Below, in pieces: positions 1-5,763 of a stretch of DNA of 5,763 nt (its first letter is position 1; every line of letters starts with the position of its first letter). Source of the DNA: Comamonadaceae bacterium UBA2237 (lineage in GTDB: Bacteria; Pseudomonadota; Gammaproteobacteria; Burkholderiales; Burkholderiaceae_C); assembly GCA_002347905.1 (NCBI GenBank), contig DDYJ01000110.1, forward strand, positions 5,295 through 11,057. The letters are read 5' to 3'. A program made the translations under genes and the position numbers. The notes beneath the pieces were generated by a model that saw only the letters and a program-made list of their open reading frames with translations, ran no database searches and had not been told where the DNA came from.

Positions 1-1020
1 CAAAAATACATGGTGGCGCCGAAAAAAATCCACACTAAGTTGCATTGGTTTTATTGGGAAAGTTACTCCACATGGTTATCTGGTTTTGCACTGTTCACAG
101 TTTTGTATTTATGGAATGCAGGCACTTTTTTAATTGACAAGTCTTTGATGGACTGGTCGAGTGCGCAAGCGATCTGTGCTGCTTTGGCTTTTTTAGTGGT
201 GTTTTGGGTCATATACGACGTGATCAGTCGAGCCTTTGGATTTAGACAGAACGGAGAACTGATTGTCGGAGCCAGCATGTTTGTGGTGATCGCATTCGCT
301 GCCTGGTTGGCCTGTCATTTATTTGCTGGGCGTGCTGCCTTTTTGTTGGTGGGCGCCATGATTGCCACTGCGATGAGTGCCAATGTGTTTTTCTGGATCA
401 TTCCGGGGCAGCGTAAAGTAGTGGCGGCTATGACATCTGGCGTAGCCATGGATCCTAAAGAGCTTGCCATGCATGGCAAACGCGGAAAACAACGCAGCGT
501 GCACAACACGTATTTCACATTGCCTGTGATTTTTGCGATGCTCAGCAACCACTACAGTTTTTTATACACGCATGAAAACCACTGGGTGATTTTGGTGCTG
601 ATGATGTTGTCGGGCGCCTTGATACGCCAGTTCTTCGTGCAACGCCATGCTTACCATTTAGGGCGCGCTAAGAACCCCTTGCCATTTGCTATTGCTGGTG
701 TAGTTGTATTGATTGGTGTGATTGTGTGGATGCGACCTGCGCCTTCCTCCCCTTCTGCAACGCTTACAAACGTTGCGCCGGTTAGTTATGCAGAGGTCAG
801 CCAAGTTCTTGCACAACGTTGCTATGCATGTCACGGCGAACAAGTGCAAATGAAAAATGTACGGTTTGATTCCGCAGAGGGCCTTAAACAACATGCTCTC
901 GGTGTTTACCAACAAGCAGTCGTGTTGCGTCAAATGCCCATGAACAACGCTACTGGTATTACCGAGGATGAACGCTTGTTGATCAAGCGTTGGTTCGAGG
1001 GTGGTGCTGCGTTTCAATAA
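1..1020 (+). CDS. puuD: Membrane urate hydroxylase PuuD with C-terminal cytochrome c domain (5' partial)
   Basis: PuuD oxidises urate to 5-hydroxyisourate in the inner membrane and passes electrons to the respiratory chain. The reading frame is open from base 1. The ATG at 10 is an internal Met, because the residues around it (QKYMVAPKK, then LHWFYWESYSTWLSGFAL) belong to the conserved middle of the urate oxidase N domain, so roughly the first 80-90 residues lie upstream. Counting from codon 1, hydrophobic membrane segments lie near residues 26-39, 55-75, 88-106, 112-135, 172-185, 193-207 and 226-243. After the last one comes a short Pro/Ser linker and a cytochrome c domain. Its heme-binding CYACH is at residues 274-278 (bases 820-834), and RQMPMNNATG near 310-319 probably holds the axial Met. 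The gene ends in TAA, 19 nt before modA, and probably heads the modABC transcript. The family call is firm; urate as substrate is inferred from family knowledge. Confidence 0.93.
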   Translation, partial: QKYMVAPKKIHTKLHWFYWESYSTWLSGFALFTVLYLWNAGTFLIDKSLMDWSSAQAICAALAFLVVFWVIYDVISRAFGFRQNGELIVGASMFVVIAFAAWLACHLFAGRAAFLLVGAMIATAMSANVFFWIIPGQRKVVAAMTSGVAMDPKELAMHGKRGKQRSVHNTYFTLPVIFAMLSNHYSFLYTHENHWVILVLMMLSGALIRQFFVQRHAYHLGRAKNPLPFAIAGVVVLIGVIVWMRPAPSSPSATLTNVAPVSYAEVSQVLAQRCYACHGEQVQMKNVRFDSAEGLKQHALGVYQQAVVLRQMPMNNATGITEDERLLIKRWFEGGAAFQ

Positions 1021-1039
1021 CGTAAGTCTCTCTGCGCAT

Positions 1040-1819
1040 ATGCGATTAAACCTCCTTCGATTCTGTTTGTCGGCGTTTATTTTGAGCGCAACTTGTTTAT
1101 GTGTTAGTGCCCAGGCAGATGAAGTCGTTGTAGCCGTGGCTGCCAATTTCACCGCCCCCATGCAAAAAATTGCTCAAGCGTTTGAACAAGATACCGTGTA
1201 TAAAGCAAAGCTAGTATTTGGTTCAACTGGGAAGCTTTATGCGCAAATCAAGAATGGTGCGCCATTTGCTGTTTTTTTGTCTGCAGACGATGAAACGCCA
1301 GCGCGCTTAGAAAAAGAAGGCGTAGCGGTCGCCGGCACCAGATTTACCTACGCCGTTGGACGATTGGCGCTATGGAGCAGGAATCCATCCTTGGTGGATG
1401 ACAAGGGTCAAGTGCTAATTAGTAACGCTTCTGATAAAAATAGTTTCAAGAAACTAGCGATTGCCGATCCCAAACTTGCACCGTATGGGGTTGCCGCTAT
1501 GGAGGTTCTAAAGGGCACGGGTGCACTAACCCACGTTGCGCCCAAACTGGTGCAAGGTGACAGCATCGGCCAAGCCTTTCAATTTGTGATGACCGAAAAC
1601 GCTGAACTAGGATTTGTAGCCTTGTCGCAAATTTCGATTGATGGTCGCATTACGCAGGGCAGTGCGTGGGTGGTGCCGCAAAACCTATACACACCACTTA
1701 AGCAAGATGCAATCTTGCTGGCTTTAGGTAAAGAGAACGCAGCAGCCCTTGATTTGATGAAATATCTGCGAAGCGAACGCGCAAAAACCATCATTCGAAG
1801 CTACGGCTATACCTTTTAG
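1040..1819 (+). CDS. modA: Molybdate ABC transporter periplasmic binding protein ModA
   Basis: ModA captures molybdate (family members often also bind tungstate) in the periplasm and delivers it to ModB. The 259-residue product begins with a Sec signal peptide: MRLNLLR, a hydrophobic core to about residue 23, and likely cleavage after AQA (24-26). The mature part opens with [13 protein letters not shown], and the oxyanion-binding segments are NFT (36-38), [10 protein letters not shown] (61-70) and the APYG loop (147-150). The [13 protein letters not shown] segment is at 187-199. ANFT in place of the enteric AASL, together with APYG, resembles the Azotobacter ModA2 type rather than E. coli ModA. 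The ATG at 1040 was chosen because it puts the signal peptide at the N terminus. An in-frame GTG at 1001 would add 13 polar residues and overlap puuD by 20 nt. No strong Shine-Dalgarno is visible, so translation may be coupled to puuD. Length is normal for the family. Confidence 0.93.
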   Translation: MRLNLLRFCLSAFILSATCLCVSAQADEVVVAVAANFTAPMQKIAQAFEQDTVYKAKLVFGSTGKLYAQIKNGAPFAVFLSADDETPARLEKEGVAVAGTRFTYAVGRLALWSRNPSLVDDKGQVLISNASDKNSFKKLAIADPKLAPYGVAAMEVLKGTGALTHVAPKLVQGDSIGQAFQFVMTENAELGFVALSQISIDGRITQGSAWVVPQNLYTPLKQDAILLALGKENAAALDLMKYLRSERAKTIIRSYGYTF

Positions 1820-1829
1820 AGTTGTGGCC

Positions 1830-2513
1830 ATGCATTTAACTTCGGAAGACTTAGCCGCTATTTTTTTGACACTGCAATTGGCTAGCGTCACCACAGTGTT
1901 GTTGCTTTTTCTGGCCACACCTATTGCTTGGTGGTTGGCGCATACGCAATCTGGATGGCGTGCACCTATCGCTGCCTTGGTGGCGTTGCCATTGGTACTG
2001 CCTCCGACCGTGCTGGGGTTTTATTTGTTAATTGCTTTGGGACCACTTGGGCCTGTTGGGCAATTTACCCAATGGGCAGGTTGGGGTTCGTTGGCATTTA
2101 GCTTTTCAGGTTTGGTATTGGGTTCAATAGTTTATTCCTTACCCTTTGCGGTCCAACCTTTGGTGAATGCTTTTGAAGCAATGGGCTCGCGCCCCATGGA
2201 GGTCGCCGCGACTTTGCGTGCCAATAAGCTAGATGCTTTTTTCACGGTGGCTGTTCCAATGGCAAAGTCTGGGTTTGTGATGGCGGCCATGTTGAGTTTT
2301 GCGCACACCGTTGGAGAGTTTGGTCTCGTGCTCATGATCGGTGGCAATATCCCTGACAAAACGCGCGTGGTATCGACCCAAATTTACGGGCACGTGGAAG
2401 CCATGGAATATGCGCAAGCGCATGGCCTTGCTGGTGCGATGTTGGTATTTTCTTTTGTAGTGTTACTCGTACTTTCTTGGGTTAGCAGGCGTAAGGCGCA
2501 AACAGCCATATGA
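1830..2513 (+). CDS. modB: Molybdate ABC transporter permease ModB
   Basis: ModB is the inner-membrane channel subunit, working as a homodimer with ModA outside and ModC inside. The 227-residue protein has about five to six hydrophobic segments, near residues 10-37, 46-71, 86-106, 145-171 and 198-219. The conserved [17 protein letters not shown] stretch at 51-67 is typical of molybdate permeases. The cytoplasmic EAA loop that docks with ModC is at about 124-143 ([20 protein letters not shown]). The Gly usual in this loop is not in its standard place (ANK instead of GAS), as can occur in the family. [17 protein letters not shown] at 159-175 is another ModB hallmark. The ATG at 1830 is preferred over an in-frame GTG at 1824, because AGAG at 1818-1821 sits 8 nt before the ATG but too close to the GTG. 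The gene starts 10 nt after modA and overlaps modC by 4 nt (ATGA). Confidence 0.93.
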   Translation: MHLTSEDLAAIFLTLQLASVTTVLLLFLATPIAWWLAHTQSGWRAPIAALVALPLVLPPTVLGFYLLIALGPLGPVGQFTQWAGWGSLAFSFSGLVLGSIVYSLPFAVQPLVNAFEAMGSRPMEVAATLRANKLDAFFTVAVPMAKSGFVMAAMLSFAHTVGEFGLVLMIGGNIPDKTRVVSTQIYGHVEAMEYAQAHGLAGAMLVFSFVVLLVLSWVSRRKAQTAI

Positions 2514-3628
2514 ATGAAATCAGGCTACAACTCGATCTTGCGCGTAACAGCTTTAATTTGAAAGTGGAACTGCATCTACCTGTGCAGGGGATCAGTGTTG
2601 TCTACGGCCCATCAGGTTCTGGGAAAACCACTTTGTTGCGTTGCGTTGCTGGCTTAGAGACGCAAGCAAGCGGGCGCGTACAAGTCGGTTCAGATATTTG
2701 GCAAGACGATTCACTGGGGTTGTGCCTGCCCACTTCCCAAAGACCCTTGGGCTACGTGTTTCAAGAGGCTTCTTTGTTTGCACACTTAGATGTTGCGGCA
2801 AACTTGACTTACGGATTAAAGCGAAGCAAAGCGCCCAACCAAGAGGTTGTTTTAGACGAAGCAATCGCCTTATTAGGCATACGCGATTTGCTGCCAAGAA
2901 GTACCGACCAACTCTCTGGCGGTGAGCGTCAACGTGTGGCGATTGCGCGTGCATTGGCGACACAACCCAAATTACTTTTGCTAGATGAGCCACTTGCCTC
3001 CCTAGACTCAGCGCGCAAACAAGATATCTTGCCATGGCTTGAAAAGTTACGCGATGAATTAAAAATTCCTATGCTCTACGTGACACATGCTGCTGACGAA
3101 GTGGTGCGGTTAGCGGACACCTTGGTGGTGATGGAGTCTGGTCAAGTGCGTGCGGTGGGCCCAGTAACTGAGGTGCTCGCGAATATGGATCTTCCTTTGG
3201 TAGTGGGTGATGATGTCGGTGCACTAATGGAGGGCCATGTGCAGGCCTTAGATAAGCAGTGGCACTTGGCGCAAGTGCGTATATCGAAAGCAAGTTCAGT
3301 TGCGAATGGCGAAGGCAATCCAGCAGTTGCTTCCCTTTGGGTGCGCGATAGTGGCTTGCAAATAGGTCAATCAGTACGCTTGCGTGTGTTAGCGCGCGAT
3401 GTGAGTATTACTTTAGAAAAAGCCCAAAACACCAGTATCCAAAATCATTTGCCTTGTGTCGTGGAGTCCATCCACGCAGAGTCGCATCCCTCTCAGGTGT
3501 TGCTGCGCTTGCGTTGTGGTGAGGTGTTATTAATTGCGCGCGTGACTGCGCGTGCGGTGCATGACCTGGGACTGCAAGTCGGGATGGCGGCTTGGGTGCA
3601 AGTGAAATCAGTGGCGTTAGTGAAGTAA
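2510..3628 (+). CDS. modC: Molybdate ABC transporter ATP-binding protein ModC
   Basis: ModC hydrolyses ATP to drive molybdate import through ModB. The 372-residue protein has a complete ABC nucleotide-binding domain: Walker [10 protein letters not shown] (33-41), Q-loop Gln85 in GYVFQ, signature LSGGERQ (135-141), Walker B LLLLDEP (155-161), D-loop SLD (164-166) and switch His193 in YVTHAADE. All key residues are present. After a linker from about 215, the C-terminal part (about 285-372) is a ModC-type regulatory region. It contains [17 protein letters not shown] (294-310) and one TOBE/Mop-like domain, which in the family binds oxyanion and can feed back on transport. This combination separates ModC from sulfate or sugar ATPases. 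The start ATG lies within the modB stop (ATGA overlap), so translational coupling is likely; the nearest AAGG, at 2493-2496, is a little far. It ends only 3 nt from the oppositely oriented deaminase gene. Confidence 0.95.
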   Translation: MNEIRLQLDLARNSFNLKVELHLPVQGISVVYGPSGSGKTTLLRCVAGLETQASGRVQVGSDIWQDDSLGLCLPTSQRPLGYVFQEASLFAHLDVAANLTYGLKRSKAPNQEVVLDEAIALLGIRDLLPRSTDQLSGGERQRVAIARALATQPKLLLLDEPLASLDSARKQDILPWLEKLRDELKIPMLYVTHAADEVVRLADTLVVMESGQVRAVGPVTEVLANMDLPLVVGDDVGALMEGHVQALDKQWHLAQVRISKASSVANGEGNPAVASLWVRDSGLQIGQSVRLRVLARDVSITLEKAQNTSIQNHLPCVVESIHAESHPSQVLLRLRCGEVLLIARVTARAVHDLGLQVGMAAWVQVKSVALVK

Positions 3629-3631
3629 AAC

Positions 3632-5068
3632 TTACGTGATTCTCTCGGTGAGTTGCCCGGCAAGTTGGTTATGTCTTTCAACTAAAAGACCTACATCTAG
3701 CGAATTTAAATGGCCTTCTCTCACTACCACCCGCCCGTTCACAATCGTATAGTCTGCGTTATCACTGGAGCATAAAAGCAAAGCCCCCAGGGGGTCATGC
3801 ACCGCACCACCCGCCATGCGCAATGTGTCGGTACGAAACATTGCGAAATCAGCGCAATACCCAACTTTGATTTGTCCAATCTCATGCGCGCGACCCAACA
3901 CCTCAGCGCCTCCGCGTGTAGCTAAACGAATAGCGTCGCGTGGTGTCATCTCTGAAGGTCCGAGATCGCAACCGAAAAATATTTGTCCATTTTTGGTTTG
4001 TGGTTGCTGGTTTCCACGACTTACACGCGCAAGCAACATGGCTTGACGCGCTTCGTTCAACATATGCCCAGCGTCATTGCTGGCGCTGCCGTCTACGCCC
4101 AAACCAATAGGGACGCCCATATCGAGAAACCGGCGCAGTGGCAAGATGCCACTTGCAAGTCGCATATTGCTGCACGGACAGTGCGCAAGACCTGTGTGCG
4201 TTTTGGAAAATAGGTATGCACCATCGTCGTCTAACTTGACGCAATGCGCATGCCATACATCGCCGCCAACCCAACCTAAATCTTGGGCGTATTGCGCAGG
4301 TGTGCAATTGAATTTTTCTCGGGTGTAGGCGACATCGTGGTCGTTCTCAGCCAAGTGGGTATGTAAGCGTACGCCATAGGCGCGTGCTAATTTGGCAGAC
4401 TCTCGCATCAAATCTTGGCTCACACTAAAAGGCGAGCAAGGCGCAACGGCCACATGCCGCATGGAACCAAAACTGGGGTCATGCCATGTCTCAATTAGGC
4501 GCTGGGTTTCTTTCAATATGAATGGTTCTTTTTCAACCGCTTGGTCAGGAGGTAGGCCGCCCTGTGATTCACCCACACTCATATTGCCGCGCGTGGCTGT
4601 AAAGCGCATGCCAATATCGTGCGCAGCTTCAATGCTGTCATCTAGCCTTACACCGTTGGGATAGATGTAGAGATGGTCGCTACTAGTTGTGCAGCCAGAG
4701 AGCAGCAATTCCGCCATCGCTACTTGGGTAGAGGTGCGCACCATGTCAGGTGTGAGCCCTAACCATATCGGGTACAAGCCTTTGAGCCAAGAAAACAACT
4801 CCGCGCTTTGAACCTGCGGCACTGCACGTGTGAGGCATTGCACCATGTGGTGGTGTGTATTCACCATGCCGGGTATCACCACATGCTTGCGCGCATCGAT
4901 GACCTCATCCATTGGGTTATTTGCTAACCATGCATCAAGTGGTTCGTCTTGGCTAAAGATACGTTCGATGCGTCCGTCGCGCACCAATACCGACGCGCCT
5001 TGGAGTTCGGTGTTGTGATCGTCTTGGGTGGCTAGGTGTTGGGCGCGATGAATGAGAAGGGTGGCCAT
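3632..5068 (-). CDS. COG0402 amidohydrolase, probable 8-oxoguanine deaminase
   Basis: This is a zinc-dependent deaminase of the amidohydrolase superfamily, probably converting 8-oxoguanine to urate and ammonia in the cytoplasm (EC 3.5.4.32). The 478-residue protein has the family layout: an N-terminal beta-sandwich piece to about 65, a TIM barrel, and a C-terminal return to the sandwich (GYCADFAMF at 403-411). Visible active-site residues are His72 and His74 in NTHHH, His238 and Glu241 in THLAE, His275 in HAHC, and Asp326 in GLGVDGSASND. The LLLSGCTTSSDH, RGNMSVGE, LAPCSPFSV-type and CSNMRLASGI segments match remembered 8-oxoguanine deaminases such as the Pseudomonas aeruginosa enzyme. Relatives acting on hydroxyatrazine or guanine cannot be excluded. 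Placement beside puuD supports a urate-forming role. The ATG at 5068 was chosen; an in-frame TTG at 5077 would add only three residues. No clear Shine-Dalgarno precedes either. A loop at about 352-374 looks longer than in relatives I recall. Confidence 0.85.
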   Translation of the reverse strand: MATLLIHRAQHLATQDDHNTELQGASVLVRDGRIERIFSQDEPLDAWLANNPMDEVIDARKHVVIPGMVNTHHHMVQCLTRAVPQVQSAELFSWLKGLYPIWLGLTPDMVRTSTQVAMAELLLSGCTTSSDHLYIYPNGVRLDDSIEAAHDIGMRFTATRGNMSVGESQGGLPPDQAVEKEPFILKETQRLIETWHDPSFGSMRHVAVAPCSPFSVSQDLMRESAKLARAYGVRLHTHLAENDHDVAYTREKFNCTPAQYAQDLGWVGGDVWHAHCVKLDDDGAYLFSKTHTGLAHCPCSNMRLASGILPLRRFLDMGVPIGLGVDGSASNDAGHMLNEARQAMLLARVSRGNQQPQTKNGQIFFGCDLGPSEMTPRDAIRLATRGGAEVLGRAHEIGQIKVGYCADFAMFRTDTLRMAGGAVHDPLGALLLCSSDNADYTIVNGRVVVREGHLNSLDVGLLVERHNQLAGQLTERIT

Positions 5069-5098
5069 GTGCGTCAAAATGTGTCTGTCACTACTTTA

Positions 5099-5126
5099 AC
5101 TCTAGACGAAGAAAAGCCCTTCTCAA
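5099..5126 (-). promoter_or_regulatory. Candidate sigma70 promoter for the deaminase gene
   Basis: Read on the minus strand, TTGAGA (bases 5126-5121, 5 of 6 to the -35 consensus) is followed after 16 nt by TAGAGT (bases 5104-5099, 4 of 6 to the -10 consensus). Transcription would start near 5091-5093, giving a leader of about 23-25 nt before the ATG at 5068. The position fits, but short motifs like these arise by chance. Confidence 0.35.
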
Positions 5127-5134
5127 ACGTTTAA
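5123..5134. promoter_or_regulatory. Small palindrome, possible operator
   Basis: AAACGTTT at 5125-5132 is a perfect 8-nt palindrome, and its frame TnAAACGTTTnA pairs at 10 of 12 positions. It overlaps the candidate -35 of the leftward deaminase promoter and touches the weak rightward -35, a position from which one regulator could act on both genes. No regulator gene is in the window and I do not recognise the site, so the role is inferred from position only. Confidence 0.2.
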
Positions 5135-5179
5135 AGTCTGTGTTTCGCAAATCAAAATGAAAAGATCGAAAACTACACC

Positions 5180-5763
5180 ATGAAAACTTACAAAATTGCA
5201 TGTATTCCCGGAGACGGTATTGGTAAAGAAGTTGTTCCCGCCGGCGAACTCGTCTTGAAAGCATTGGCGAATAAGAGCAAGAACTTTCAATTTGCATTTA
5301 GCCATTTCGGATGGGGTGGTGACTGGTACCGAGAACATGGCGAAATGATGCCTGGTGATGGACTCGACGCATTACGCCCTATGGATGCAATTTTGTTTGG
5401 TTCGGCCGGTGACCCCGATATCCCAGACCACATTACCTTGTGGGGTCTGCGTCTCAAAATTTGCCAAGGGTTTGACCAATACGCCAATGTGCGTCCCACC
5501 CGCATCTTGCCTGGCATCGATGCGCCGCTCAAACGTTGCACCCCCAAAGATTTGGATTGGGTGATCGTGCGTGAAAACTCAGAAGGTGAATACGCGGGTG
5601 TGGGTGGCCGTGCCCACCAAGGCCATCCGATTGAGGTGGCAACCGACGTGTCGATGATGACGCGTGCAGGGGTGGAACGCATCATGCGTTACGCGTTCAA
5701 GCTAGCGCAGTCGCGTCCGCGCAAATTGTTGACGGTAGTGACCAAATCGAACGCCCAACGCCA
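5180..5763 (+). CDS. Tartrate dehydrogenase-type beta-decarboxylating dehydrogenase (3' partial)
   Basis: This is the first 194 codons of an NAD-dependent beta-decarboxylating dehydrogenase of the isopropylmalate/isocitrate dehydrogenase superfamily; the usual length is about 355-360, so a little over half is seen. It starts MKTYKIACIPGDGIGKEV, the family's N-terminal strand and loop. GSAGDPDIPDHITLWG is at 74-89, FDQYANVRP at 98-106, VRENSEGEYAG at 130-140 and VVTKSNAQR at 186-194. Arg105, Arg131, Tyr138 and Lys189 match substrate-binding and catalytic residues of the superfamily. LWGLRLKICQGFDQY at 87-101 resembles tartrate dehydrogenases (TtuC) more than D-malate dehydrogenase DmlA, which has Arg where Cys95 is. 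Substrates in this clade include tartrates and D-malate, and annotation is often loose, so no symbol is given. It is divergent from the deaminase gene, 111 nt away. The missing half contains the metal-binding aspartates, so integrity cannot be judged. Confidence 0.85.
   Translation, partial: MKTYKIACIPGDGIGKEVVPAGELVLKALANKSKNFQFAFSHFGWGGDWYREHGEMMPGDGLDALRPMDAILFGSAGDPDIPDHITLWGLRLKICQGFDQYANVRPTRILPGIDAPLKRCTPKDLDWVIVRENSEGEYAGVGGRAHQGHPIEVATDVSMMTRAGVERIMRYAFKLAQSRPRKLLTVVTKSNAQR

Larger units (their letters stand above)
5069..5179. promoter_or_regulatory. Divergent intergenic region between deaminase and tartrate dehydrogenase genes
   Basis: This 111-nt stretch is the only sizeable non-coding DNA in the window and must hold the promoters or operators of two divergent genes, unless either is served from elsewhere. 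It is more A+T-rich than the flanking genes. The leftward side has a reasonable sigma70 candidate, listed separately. For the rightward gene only a weak pair is visible: TTTAAA at 5130-5135 and CAAAAT at 5153-5158, 17 nt apart and each matching the consensus at 4 of 6 positions. Neither gene has a good Shine-Dalgarno. No tRNA, small ORF with support, or riboswitch-like structure was recognised. Confidence 0.6.

Noticed and set aside
10..12. ATG as the true start of puuD
   Set aside because: The frame is open upstream to base 1, and the surrounding residues are conserved internal PuuD sequence. The Met is internal and the gene is cut by the window edge.
1001..1039. GTG start for modA overlapping puuD
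   Set aside because: It would place 13 polar residues before an otherwise normal signal peptide. The ATG at 1040 is better, although no strong ribosome binding site decides it.
658..1161. Minus-strand open frame of 167 codons
   Set aside because: It lies antisense to puuD and modA, has a low-complexity Arg/His-rich translation, and shows no recognisable domain.
2592..3035. Minus-strand open frame of 147 codons inside modC
   Set aside because: It is a shadow of a gene with all ABC motifs intact, and its translation shows no family features.
3623..3635. Inverted repeat at the modC/deaminase junction as a bidirectional terminator
   Set aside because: The stem is only four base pairs, A/T-rich, and lacks a following T-run on either strand.
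5091..5338. Minus-strand short frames reading from the dehydrogenase start into the intergenic region
   Set aside because: They overlap the conserved N terminus of the rightward gene and have no plausible start signal or recognisable motif.
5287..5685. Minus-strand open frame of 132 codons at the right end
   Set aside because: It is antisense to the well-supported tartrate dehydrogenase-like frame and is rich in Pro, Ser and Arg with no domain.
1..5763. CRISPR array, insertion sequence, tRNA or phage-like system
   Set aside because: No spaced direct repeats, terminal inverted repeats, transposase motifs or tRNA cloverleaf were seen. The window is nearly all coding for known metabolic and transport families.

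Overview
The window carries six protein-coding genes and almost no non-coding DNA. They fall in three blocks: a left rightward block (puuD-modA-modB-modC), a single leftward gene in the middle (an 8-oxoguanine deaminase-type amidohydrolase), and a rightward gene cut by the right edge (a tartrate dehydrogenase-type enzyme). Composition is roughly half G+C. The protein style and gene content (PuuD with a fused cytochrome c domain, an 8-oxoguanine deaminase, a ttuC-like dehydrogenase) suggest a betaproteobacterium, most likely Burkholderiales. This is inference from remembered family resemblance; the window holds no rRNA or other marker gene.

Bases 1-1020 are the 3' part of puuD, the membrane urate hydroxylase with a C-terminal heme c domain; its 5' end lies outside the window. 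Bases 1040-3628 are modA, modB and modC, a complete molybdate ABC importer (binding protein, permease, ATPase). Gaps of 19 nt and 10 nt and a 4-nt ATGA overlap indicate one transcript reading through from puuD. Bases 3632-5068 on the minus strand encode a COG0402 amidohydrolase that best fits 8-oxoguanine deaminase. Its stop codon is only 3 nt from that of modC, tail to tail. Bases 5069-5179 are a 111-nt divergent intergenic region with a possible sigma70 promoter for the deaminase and a small palindrome. From 5180 to the end runs the first 194 codons of the tartrate dehydrogenase-like enzyme.

The genes make sense together as part of a purine-degradation locus. 8-oxoguanine deaminase produces urate, and PuuD oxidises urate to 5-hydroxyisourate. 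Xanthine dehydrogenase, which makes urate from hypoxanthine and xanthine, needs molybdenum cofactor, so a molybdate importer placed next to puuD would supply metal for purine breakdown. The pathway ends in glyoxylate, which enters the tartronate semialdehyde/glycerate route, the same area of metabolism as tartrate dehydrogenase. Xanthine dehydrogenase itself and the molybdate regulator modE are not in the window. No mobile element, CRISPR array, RNA gene or convincing intrinsic terminator was seen. The most notable point is the insertion of a molybdate importer between two urate-linked genes; none of the individual genes is of an unknown family.
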